NCBI GenBank assembly: GCA_038230275.1
Contig: JBBRNO010000112.1
Coordinates: forward strand, 1-22,424
DNA: 22,424 nucleotides
Direction of reading: 5' to 3'
DNA from: JANXXV01 sp038230275
GTDB taxonomy: Bacteria; Acidobacteriota; Terriglobia; Bryobacterales; Bryobacteraceae
Notes under the pieces: generated by a model
Told to the model about the DNA's origin: nothing
Databases searched by the model: none
What the model saw: only the letters and a program-made list of their open reading frames with translations
In this document: in pieces, positions 1 through 7,800 of the stretch
Layout: every line of letters starts with the position of its first letter
Numbering within the stretch: the first letter of the stretch is position 1
Translations under genes and position numbers: made by a program

Positions 1-4
1 CGCG

Positions 5-62
5 CCGCGACCGTAATCCGCGCCGCGACCGTGATTTCCGAGCCGCGACCGTAAGGGAGCGG
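5..62 (+). repeat. Cluster of GNRA-type hairpin repeats upstream of pdxS
   Basis: Three units share the left arm CCGCGACC followed by GTAA or GTGA (5-16, 23-34, 43-62). Only the last unit is complete: CCGC, GA, CC, loop GTAA, GG, GA, GCGG. It folds into a 4-bp stem, a tandem G-A mismatch of the sheared type, two C-G pairs and a GNRA tetraloop. The first two units keep the arm and loop but lack the right arm. A second complete copy lies at 14957-14976 with the same upstream bases TTTCCGAG. The cluster ends 31 bases before the pdxS start, so it may lie in the pdxS leader or mark the end of an upstream gene outside the window. Confidence 0.7.
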
Positions 63-93
63 TAGTAGACAGTTTAAACAAGGAGAGCAGGAA

Positions 94-978
94 ATGTTTT
101 TGCATGAACAGTTTCGATTGAAAGTCGGCCTGGCCGAGATGCTGAAGGGCGGAGTGATCATGGACGTGGTCAACGCCGAACAGGCGCTGATTGCCGAAAA
201 GGCCGGTGCCACCGCGGTAATGGCGCTGGAGCGCGTTCCCTCGGATATCCGCAAGGAAGGCGGCGTGGCCCGCATGTCGCCAATCCGCATCATCCGCGAG
301 ATCATGCACACCGTCAGTATCCCGGTCATGGCGAAGGCACGCATTGGGCACTTCACCGAGGCGCGCATTCTGGAAGCGCTGGAAGTGGACTATATCGACG
401 AGAGCGAAGTGCTGACTCCGGCCGATGAAGAGAACCACATCGATAAGCGCGATTTCAAAGTGCCATTCGTCTGCGGCGCGCGGAATCTGGGCGAGGCCCT
501 GCGGCGCATTGCCGAAGGCGCGGCCATGATCCGCACCAAGGGCGAAGCGGGATCGGGCAACGTGGTGGAGGCGGTGCGCCACATCCGCACCATCGTCAGG
601 GAAATGAAGCAGCTTACGGTGATGTCGAAGGACGAACTGTTCGCTGAGGCGAAACGCTTGCAGGCGCCGCTGGAACTAGTGGAGTGGGTTGCCGAGCATG
701 GCAAATTACCAGTGCCCAATTTCTCGGCTGGCGGAATTGCCACACCCGCGGATGCCGCGCTGGTTATGCAACTGGGCGCGGAAGCGGTGTTCGTCGGATC
801 GGGAATCTATAAGTCGTCGGACCCCGAAGCAAGAGCGCGCGCCATCGTGAAGGCCGCCACGTATTACAACGATCCGGTAAAGCTGCTCGAAGCGAGCGAA
901 GACTTAGGCGCGGCCATGCCCGGCCTGGATATTTCAAAGATGCACGAATCGGAACTCATGTCCACCAGGGGTTGGTAG
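94..978 (+). CDS. pdxS: PdxS, pyridoxal 5'-phosphate synthase lyase subunit
   Basis: This 294-residue TIM-barrel protein is the synthase half of the ribose-5-phosphate-dependent vitamin B6 pathway. It joins ribose 5-phosphate, glyceraldehyde 3-phosphate and ammonia (delivered by PdxT) into pyridoxal 5'-phosphate in the cytoplasm. Length and numbering match the Bacillus enzyme: Asp24 (GGVIMD), the Schiff-base Lys81 (PVMAKARIGH) and the second lysine Lys149 (MIRTKGEAG) are all present, and the phosphate-binding GSGI lies near the C terminus. The ATG is supported by AAGGAG at 80-85 with an 8-base spacer. It is the first gene of an overlapping three-gene operon, and pdxT starts two bases after its stop. 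The family usually forms a dodecamer with twelve PdxT subunits. The assignment is essentially certain. Confidence 0.98.
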   Translation: MFLHEQFRLKVGLAEMLKGGVIMDVVNAEQALIAEKAGATAVMALERVPSDIRKEGGVARMSPIRIIREIMHTVSIPVMAKARIGHFTEARILEALEVDYIDESEVLTPADEENHIDKRDFKVPFVCGARNLGEALRRIAEGAAMIRTKGEAGSGNVVEAVRHIRTIVREMKQLTVMSKDELFAEAKRLQAPLELVEWVAEHGKLPVPNFSAGGIATPADAALVMQLGAEAVFVGSGIYKSSDPEARARAIVKAATYYNDPVKLLEASEDLGAAMPGLDISKMHESELMSTRGW

Positions 979-980
979 CG

Positions 981-1544
981 GTGGCCAAACGCGTTGGCGT
1001 GCTGGCCTTGCAGGGCGATTTTGAAGCGCACCAGAAGGCTTTGCAGCGCGCCGGCGCGGAGGCAGTGCAAGTGCGCACGCCAGAGGAATTGCGGCAGGTG
1101 CAGGGATTGGTAATTCCGGGAGGCGAGAGCACAACCATGCTCCGCCTGCTGCATGCCGCGAACCTGATGCAGCCGCTGAAGGAGTTCGGCGAAACGAAGC
1201 CAATCTACGGCTCTTGCGCCGGCGCCATTTTGCTTGCGACCGACGTGATCAATCCGCAACAGGAATCGCTGAAGCTGGTCGATATCGGTGTTCAACGGAA
1301 TGCCTACGGCCGGCAACTGGATAGCCGCGTGGTGCGGATTCCCATGGACAGTGGTGAGATGGAGGCGGTGTTCATCCGCGCCCCCATCATTTTTCGCGTG
1401 GGCAAAGACGCCAAAGTGCTGGCGCGCTACAACGGTGATCCGGTGCTGGTGGAGCAGGGAAGACACCTGGTTTCCACCTTCCATCCGGAACTTACAAATG
1501 ACACCCGCGTGCACCAGTTGTTTCTCGATAAAATCGCGTCATGA
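981..1544 (+). CDS. pdxT: PdxT, glutaminase subunit of PLP synthase
   Basis: This class I glutamine amidotransferase of 187 residues hydrolyses glutamine and channels ammonia to PdxS. The nucleophile is Cys79 in YGSCAGA, and the other two triad residues are His168 and Glu170 in FHPELT. The glutamine-binding PGGEST lies at residues 46-51, and RNAYGRQ at 106-112 is a family signature. The chosen start is GTG 981, giving MAKRVGVLALQGDF as in other PdxT proteins. AGGGG at 967-971 lies 9 bases upstream of it. The longer frame from TTG 972 would abut that Shine-Dalgarno and add three residues with no family counterpart. The stop overlaps the next gene as ATGA, so all three genes are probably translated in series. 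Confidence 0.96.
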   Translation: MAKRVGVLALQGDFEAHQKALQRAGAEAVQVRTPEELRQVQGLVIPGGESTTMLRLLHAANLMQPLKEFGETKPIYGSCAGAILLATDVINPQQESLKLVDIGVQRNAYGRQLDSRVVRIPMDSGEMEAVFIRAPIIFRVGKDAKVLARYNGDPVLVEQGRHLVSTFHPELTNDTRVHQLFLDKIAS

Positions 1545-2014
1545 GCCGTTTCAGTCCTGGTGAATCCCGAAGAGCACCCGCGCCGGCCTCGCCGCCCGCG
1601 CCGGTTACCGTTGTGCGAAAACGTGTGTTATTTCTTTGTCTGGGTAACATTTGCCGCAGTCCCATGGGCGAAGCACTGGCCCGTAAGTATGGTTCGGACG
1701 TGATTGTTGCCGATAGCGCCGGCTTAAGCCCGGCCCTGGTGACCACGCCTCTCACCAGACTGGTACTACGTGAGCGCAACGTCGATCTGGGCGACCATCT
1801 GCCGAAGGCGCTGGATGCAGTGGATCTTACTCGCTGCGATTTGATAATCAACATGAGCGGCGTCAAACTGCCGTCCACGCTCCGCGTCCCGATAGAGGAA
1901 TGGCCGGTGAAAGATCCCTACGGCGCACTCGAACCGGCGTATCGCGCGGCCTGCGACGACATTGAGAGCCGCGTCATGCGCTTAATCCTTCGCGTGCGGA
2001 CGGGCAAGCTCTAA
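1541..2014 (+). CDS. Low-molecular-weight protein-tyrosine phosphatase family protein
   Basis: A 157-residue protein of the LMW phosphatase / arsenate reductase fold. The P-loop is C33-LGNIC-R39-S with a second cysteine at 38, and the general acid is Asp125 in VKDPYG. These fit a phosphatase of the Wzb/YwlE type, which removes phosphate from tyrosine or arginine residues, but they do not name a substrate. The ATG overlaps the pdxT stop (ATGA), so it is co-translated with the PLP genes. The first 27 residues are rich in proline and alanine and precede the first beta strand. A shorter start at GTG 1613 would remove them, but no Shine-Dalgarno supports it. An ArsC-like role is possible but less likely without arsenic genes nearby. 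Confidence 0.85.
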   Translation: MSRFSPGESRRAPAPASPPAPVTVVRKRVLFLCLGNICRSPMGEALARKYGSDVIVADSAGLSPALVTTPLTRLVLRERNVDLGDHLPKALDAVDLTRCDLIINMSGVKLPSTLRVPIEEWPVKDPYGALEPAYRAACDDIESRVMRLILRVRTGKL

Positions 2015-2320
2015 ACCGGAATGCATTTTCAGATCGTGTGGCTTGCAATTGCGTCGGCACCGTCGACCCTCGACGAAATGATCGCCCACGTCGCATCAGC
2101 CCTTCTTGCGGCTTTGGCCGCCAAAACGTCATCTCCCTCTGAAAGAGTTGCGAATTCATTCTCAGTTGTATCCCCACAGCAGTGCCCGAGCCCGCTGGTG
2201 GACAAGCGGATCCCTTCATCGGTCACTGATCGCGGCCGGCATCGTGTGGGCAATTCTTTGGAACACCGCACACGGCTCCTCGGCCTCTTGTTCTTGAGGC
2301 AAGATTTGGCTTCCCAAAAG
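2015..2320. other. Intergenic stretch, no gene recognised
   Basis: Open frames exist on both strands (for example 2021-2368 forward), but their translations show no domain or signal peptide. The forward frame runs to within two bases of the tRNA, and the reverse one crosses it. I see no convincing hairpin plus T-run closing the pdx operon here. Confidence 0.5.
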
Positions 2321-2350
2321 TTGACTCTTAGGGCCTGTGTCCCGCACAAT
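2321..2350 (+). promoter_or_regulatory. Probable sigma-70-type promoter of tRNA-Leu
   Basis: TTGACT at 2321-2326 matches five of six -35 bases. CACAAT at 2345-2350 matches four of six -10 bases, with an 18-base spacer. Transcription would begin near 2357, about 13 bases before the mature tRNA. The fit to the tRNA position is the main support. Confidence 0.5.
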
Positions 2351-2369
2351 AGAAGACGTCTACAGTAGT

Positions 2370-2456
2370 GCGGATGTGGCGGAATTGGCAGACGCGCGTG
2401 GTTCAGGTCCACGTTCTCGCAAGGGAGTGGAGGTTCAAGTCCTCTCATCCGCACCA
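2370..2456 (+). tRNA. tRNA-Leu (anticodon CAG)
   Basis: The acceptor stem GCGGATG (2370-2376) pairs with CATCCGC (2446-2452), followed by A and an encoded CCA (2454-2456). The anticodon stem CGTGG/CCACG (2397-2401 and 2409-2413) closes the loop TTCAGGT, with anticodon CAG at 2404-2406, which reads CUG leucine codons. A long variable arm around 2414-2428 and the T loop TTCAAGT complete a class II tRNA of 87 bases. Confidence 0.97.
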
Positions 2457-2541
2457 ATAGACTCTCGGCTGGTTCTCTCACCCCCGTCGTCCAATATTTT
2501 TTCCCTCCACCAACAAAAACGGCAAAACGCCTCTCTGCCGC

Positions 2542-3048
2542 TTGATTGCCGCCAGCTCTGACTCTGCTGTTTTCCGCTATATCTTCGATTGGAGCGCAGT
2601 CTTGTGGCGGGCCTTGCTTGACCCCACGCTGGTCAGTCTGCGCCAGAACCCCATTGCACTCACTCTCGTTCTGTTAACCGGAGCCTTGATGGCCATGTGG
2701 AGTTCCTTCGCCGCCATCGGCCTGAGGACGCGCTTTCGCAAGTTGGATTTGGTGGGCTTCGCCGCCACCGCGGCGTGCGTTCCGTTTGTGTTAGCGCTGC
2801 GCGAAGGCATGGCCGATTGCCACTCCAGCCGCCTTCATCCGGCATATTCAATCCGCAAGTCCAATGCTGCTGGCGATGCCCGCCTTGGTGGCCTTAGCGC
2901 TGTACCGCATCAGTCATGAGATGGGGCAGGGAACCCTGGCCGTTTCGCTGCGCTTGCCTTGACGCTTCACCCGGCCGCGTCTTGGATTTTCGTGCGAGCC
3001 ATATCACAGATCGCGGAACTTTCATGCAGATTGGTTGGGCGGACTTAG
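2542..3048 (+). pseudogene. Decayed multi-pass membrane protein gene
   Basis: The frame from TTG 2542 encodes hydrophobic segments around IALTLVLLTGALMAMW and LVGFAATAACVPFVLAL, then loses all membrane character near 2815. Reading on with one base skipped at about 2815 gives GMAIATPAAFIRHIQ and a third hydrophobic stretch, MLLAMPALVALALYRI, ending at TGA 2960-2962. A second shift near 2950 gives TLHPAASWIFVRAISQ up to TAG 3046-3048. Three pieces in three frames with continuous membrane-protein character point to a broken gene. I cannot name the family. No Shine-Dalgarno is seen at the first start, so the true beginning is uncertain. It sits directly downstream of the tRNA gene. Confidence 0.45.
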
Positions 3049-3237
3049 CTATCTGGTATGGCCGGCAAGTGCAGGCAGCAGCAGTGACCGCAAAATGCTC
3101 AACAGATTCCGGCCCTTCCCAATATCGTCATTCAAGACTTTGTTCTGCTTCTGCGGACGGTGCAGCAGCATTTCCACGCGCCGGAACCAATAGCAAAAGA
3201 GAGCCACGGAGATGAACATGATGAAAAATACAGTCAT
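3049..3237 (-). CDS. Possible 62-residue single-span membrane protein
   Basis: On the reverse strand, ATG 3237 opens a frame beginning MTVFFIMFISVALFCYWFRR: one clear hydrophobic span followed by arginines, then a basic, polar tail (HRPQKQNK) and a second leucine-rich stretch. This topology is what a small inner-membrane protein would look like. There is no good Shine-Dalgarno, and the frame also extends upstream to 3312. The surroundings are otherwise decayed, so a chance frame or a gene fragment is equally possible. No family is recognised. Confidence 0.3.
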   Translation of the reverse strand: MTVFFIMFISVALFCYWFRRVEMLLHRPQKQNKVLNDDIGKGRNLLSILRSLLLPALAGHTR

Positions 3238-3369
3238 TTTCAGTTCGCAATTCACTGACATCCCATGACGCTGGGCGACAGGGTTGTGACACATAATACC
3301 AGAAAGAAGCACCAGAACGAACAGTTAGTTTTCCGAATTAGCAAAAAACTCCGGACCTCGTAGATCAAG

Positions 3370-4833
3370 TCAAACGAAGTAGTCGATAAATAGCCGGTCC
3401 ACCGTTACATTCTCCTTCAGATCGCCCCAACCCACTTCCTGCATGGGATCGCCCACCCCGCCCACCCCCTGATCGTTCCGCAACAACCTCATGCTGGTAT
3501 GTTCATTCAACGCCTTATAAAGATTTGGCGCAGGCATTGTCCAGTGCTTGCTCACTTTGGCGAAGTTTTCATTCGTCGGGATCATCGCCACCAGCTTCGG
3601 GTTAGTCATCTGTTCCAGCGCTGGCTTTAGGGTAGCGTTATGGCTTCCATGGTGGCCCACTTTATAGAAAATAGTCCGCTTTAACAAGTCCGGAACATCG
3701 AAAACCTCTTTCTTAATATCGAACCACGAATCCCAATTTCCTACCTGCGCATCGCCCGGGAAAAGCAGCACATCGCCATCCGGAAATTCAAATGCCAATG
3801 CCAGGCTGGTGTTGTTGATGTATTTATCCATCTGCAACGCCAGCGTTGAGGCGGAACCAGCCGCTTGATTATCGATGCGTCTCCACGCCTCCTGGCTGTC
3901 GTTGTAGCGTGCCAAACTCACCGCCGTGTCGGTGTTGTCCTGCGGGTGGGCTAAGGCAAGTCCATTCGCTTTCACCTCAACGTTGCGCCGCCATTGAGCG
4001 GAGAAGGGCAACTGTCGCTGGATCTCTTCCGAATCGACTCCAATTCCCAAGAGCAGCGCGCGATCGTAGCTGGCTCCCGCCCGGTCCATGGTGCGCAACT
4101 GCGCCTCCGTCGGTGGCGGGCCTAGCACCAGCACCTTCACTCCGGCAAAATCCCACGTATTTCCTGGTGCGCCGAAGCGCAGTTTGTCCTTGTCGGCTCT
4201 TGCCTTCACGAAATCCATCGCTTTGCGCGGCTGCTCCGCGATCTGACTGCCATCCGCCGCAAGCCCGGTGAATTCCGCAATCTGCGCAACTCCACCGTGT
4301 AATTGTTCGTAATCATCCGGATTCGAAATAGCCAGCCGCGATAGTTCACTGAGCGCTGCTCCCAAGGTGAGCTTCAGACCTTCGTATTTTTCTCGAAGAT
4401 CCTTCGCCACTTTGTTGTGCGGGTCTTCCAGCCATCCAAACCACGCTTCGCCGAACGTCAACTTCGCTTCGAAAACGTCTTTCGCGGAATTGAAGATCGA
4501 CACGTGATCCATATGTTCGTGCGTAACTACAACCACGTCAATGTGCCCGCCGGTGGTTTCGGCAATGTGGTTTACGATCTCCACTTGGATATCTTTCTCT
4601 TTCGCCTCGCGGTCTAGCCGCGATCCGGCAAACATGCCGCAATCGATCAGCATGTGCTGCTCTTTACCTTCTTTGAAAAAGGTCAGCAGGAAACAATCGC
4701 CCAGGCCGACCCGATACATTCGAATGCGCGCCCGCCGCGTTTCCGTCGCTCCGCGCTTCTTCACCGGACCGGCGGCCGCCTTTTTTGCCGCTGCCTTTGC
4801 AGGCTGTTTCAGCGCTATCTTCTTTACCGCCAT
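3370..4833 (-). CDS. ComEC-type metallo-beta-lactamase fold hydrolase with Lys/Ala-rich tail
   Basis: A 487-residue protein with no signal peptide. Residues 1-38 are almost entirely Lys, Ala, Arg and Pro (AVKKIALKQPAKAAAKK and onward), resembling nucleic-acid-binding tails. The MBL domain starts at about 39. LIDCGMF is followed by the metal motif HEHMDH at 105-110, a later metal Asp361 in FPGDAQ, and KVGHHGSH with histidines 394-398. The last motif is typical of the ComEC/Rec2 branch, some members of which are nucleases or phosphodiesterases; the substrate here is unknown. About 200 residues between motifs are a helical insertion. The start ATG 4833 has AGGAGG at 4843-4848 with a 9-base spacer, lying inside the last codons of the upstream protease gene. 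That gene's stop is only one base away, so the two are translationally coupled. A longer frame to 4974 is an artefact of overlap. Confidence 0.88.
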   Translation of the reverse strand: MAVKKIALKQPAKAAAKKAAAGPVKKRGATETRRARIRMYRVGLGDCFLLTFFKEGKEQHMLIDCGMFAGSRLDREAKEKDIQVEIVNHIAETTGGHIDVVVVTHEHMDHVSIFNSAKDVFEAKLTFGEAWFGWLEDPHNKVAKDLREKYEGLKLTLGAALSELSRLAISNPDDYEQLHGGVAQIAEFTGLAADGSQIAEQPRKAMDFVKARADKDKLRFGAPGNTWDFAGVKVLVLGPPPTEAQLRTMDRAGASYDRALLLGIGVDSEEIQRQLPFSAQWRRNVEVKANGLALAHPQDNTDTAVSLARYNDSQEAWRRIDNQAAGSASTLALQMDKYINNTSLALAFEFPDGDVLLFPGDAQVGNWDSWFDIKKEVFDVPDLLKRTIFYKVGHHGSHNATLKPALEQMTNPKLVAMIPTNENFAKVSKHWTMPAPNLYKALNEHTSMRLLRNDQGVGGVGDPMQEVGWGDLKENVTVDRLFIDYFV

Positions 4834-4834
4834 A

Positions 4835-7800
4835 TTATTCGTCCTCCTGTTCATGCACCGCCGCGAAGGGCTCTGCGCGCGAAGCATCGGCGCCAAAGTA
4901 CGTCGCTCGCAAGGAATTTTCAGCAAGGTTCGTGGCCGTCTCCAGAGCCTTCTTCTGGCGGTTCTCGCTTCCAACGTTCTTCAGAATCACATAGTCGATG
5001 CCGGACGTCGTGGTGTTCACAATCACACTGGCGCCTCCCAGAACGAAAGCCTCAACACCGTCCTTATCGATTTCAATCCTCTGCGTGATTTGCAAAACCG
5101 CCTGCGGCAGTGGCCGGCCTTGCGGTCCGGTCCGCTCCACGCGGCGCAGCGCCCGAACGTAAAACTTGGCGTCCGCCAAACTCAAATCAAGTCCAAACAG
5201 GCGTTCAAATCCAGGATTGGCCTCGAATGCTTTCTTGAACCAGTCCTGCAGCGTCCAGCGCCACTTGGCCGTTACCCGGAAGGAGTCTCTGCGGCTGGAG
5301 GCGTAGCGAAAGTCTTCTTGCGCGAATGCCCCTAATTGTGCCGCCAGTTCGTCACACTTACCTGCATAAGACCCGGGGTTCAGTGTCTGCCACAGCAAGC
5401 TGTCTTCTGACGCGCTTTTCAATCCGTCAATCTTGATTCCCCAACTCTTGAAAGATTCCACGAACGCCAGCCGGTAGTGCTTCGAGTCGTTTTTGACAAC
5501 GTCGAAATCCGCTGTAATGATCGCCCGCAGATACTCGCCGAACGTAATGTCGACCGGTGGCAGATAGTCGATCCCCCGGATGCACATGGTCAGAACCTGG
5601 GCCGCGGACTTGGTGAGTTCATCGGTCAACAGGTCCACCAGCGGCTGCGGCATATCCTCACGGCAACAACCGCTTCCATCTCCGGGGTTCGCCAGGCGCA
5701 GCAGATTTGCGGCCCGGGTTTCGTAGATCGATACCAGCGCGCCGTAAACAGCCGCCACCAGGATCGCGCCGCGCTCATGCGGATCGTCTTCGGTTGCGGC
5801 CAGTTTCCGCGGATCTGGAATCGTCCGCTGCCACACCGTTTCCCGTTGGTAGGCCGGCTTGGTTTCCACTTCCTTCACCGCGGCCGCCACCTCTTCGTCG
5901 GTGGCATAGCGGGAAACCGGCTCGCGCCGCGTCACCGGGTGAAACTCTTCCATGTTCCGCCCCAGATAGGTTCGCAGAGCGCGGAATCGTCCAGTGCCAA
6001 TGCCGAACTCGCGCCCCAGTTGTCCCAGGATATTCGCGGAATTCAAATTCCCCCGCGTCGACGCAATCTGGCTGGCCACAATGTCTTTCATCTGGAACCG
6101 CGAGAGCAGCGCCACAATGTCGGCAAACGCTTCGTGAAAGGCCAGCACATCCGGGTTGGTGGGCACAATCAGCGTCCGGTTGATACCGTCCAAAATCGCG
6201 TGCGTGGTCTCATGCGCCACCACATCGTAGGAAAGGCACGTATAGACCATTTCATCGCTGAGCCGGTCCTCATCCTTCGACGCAAAATAGCCGAACAGCA
6301 AGGCACCCTTGCGTTGGCTGTAGTACGCATTTTGCTGCCGCATGGCGTGCGGATAGATGCGCAGACGTTGTACGAAAACATCATCGTCCGCCGATAGCCG
6401 GTAGCGCCGCTGCTGCTCCTTGGTCATCGCCTTTCGTAGATTTTTGTGCCGCAGGTCGAGCGGCGGTCCCGTCCAGAAGATTTTCCTGCCCAGCGCCGAT
6501 TCGTAAATGTCGATAGTCTTTCGTGCGACCGCATAGACCATCTGCTGATGGAACAGCGGATTTCCCGGCGATGGGCGCAGGCCATCCTGCACCAGCAGTT
6601 TCGGATGATTGAGATCCACCGGTTCATAAAAACACTGGCTCGATGGATCATAGTCCACTACTTCCAGATATTCATCCACCGGTCCCGGCGCCAAACTCTC
6701 ATCCCACGGCACTTCAATGGCAGCTTCCGCGAGCGCCACTGTGGACCGCTGCAGCGCATAGGAGGGATCCAGTGCGTAGACATGCAGCCGCCGGGTCCGT
6801 GGATTTTGCGGCGTCCACGGGTTCCGCATCGCCTCCAGCCCTGCATCTTCTTTCTTGGCTGCCGGCGGCGGCGTGGACGGTACTGCTGCCTCCGCAGGAG
6901 GCGTTGCCTTCTTTGTCGTCTCCGGGCGCGGCAGCGCTGTCGCCGGTCGTGCCGCCGGTGGTGCCGCTGCCACCTCACCGCTCTTGCAATATCGCTGCAG
7001 TTGCGGCGAAGCCAACCGGCTCTGCTCGGCCACATACTGCCGCACCAGACTTTGTTCCCGAGGCGATAGACCGTTGACGCCCTTCTGTGTCAGCCCGTTA
7101 AGTTCCGGGTCTGTCAGCGTCAGTTGTGCAAATTCCACCTGCAGCATCTGTTCCAATGGACCAACCGGAAACTTCTGTTCTTCTACTCCCAGCCCCGTAA
7201 CGGCTTTCAACCAAGGCAACCAGATCACGTCTGTCGCTTCCTGCACCAAGCCCTGCGGAACCAGATTTAGTGCCGCGCGGGCCTGCAAAATGCCTCGTCC
7301 CAACTCCTCAGCGTGGGCGCCAGGTGATTTCGCGGATTGGAACAAGGCCTGTCGAATCGCTTCCACGCGTTTCCAATCCCGGGGCAGATTCGCACCGTTC
7401 ACCTGCAGCCAAAGCGCTGCGGCAGCCGCAATTTGCGGAGTGGCCGCGGATGTTCCCGCGCCGTCCTGGCTCACCGCATCCGGGCAACCGAATTCCGCCC
7501 ATGGAATATTCGGCGTGTAGGCAGCCAGCGCTGTTCGCATTTTGTCGTGCGGGCCCCAGTTGCCGGACATCGCCCCGGGCAGATCGTACGGAAGTCCGTC
7601 AGCCATCACTCCGGTGGCCGCAACAACGCGATTGAACAAAGCTGGATACACAGTGCTGCCGGGGGTTACCGACTGCGGCCCCAATTTCATATGGTTGCCG
7701 GCTGCTGCCACGCAGAACACGCCGTTCTCGTAGGCGCGATTATAGGCATCCACCCAAAACTTGCTAGCCACCCCGCCCATGGAAAGCGTGATCACATCGC

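Noticed and set aside
5..62. CRISPR array at the window start
   Set aside because: The units are 18-20 bases apart, almost without spacers, two of three lack the right arm, and no cas genes are present.
1..93. PLP- or metabolite-binding riboswitch before pdxS
   Set aside because: The structure is a short repeat also found 15 kb away at an unrelated place, and no known riboswitch fold is recognised.
1541..2014. Arsenate reductase
   Set aside because: The P-loop fits either group, but there are no ars genes nearby and the operon partner is PLP synthesis, so the general phosphatase call is safer.
2021..2368. 115-residue forward frame after the phosphatase
   Set aside because: No domain, no Shine-Dalgarno, unusual composition, and it runs over the tRNA promoter up to the tRNA.
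6855..7520. Long forward frames opposite the protease gene
   Set aside because: They are antisense shadows of a high-GC gene; the reverse frame has full catalytic motifs.
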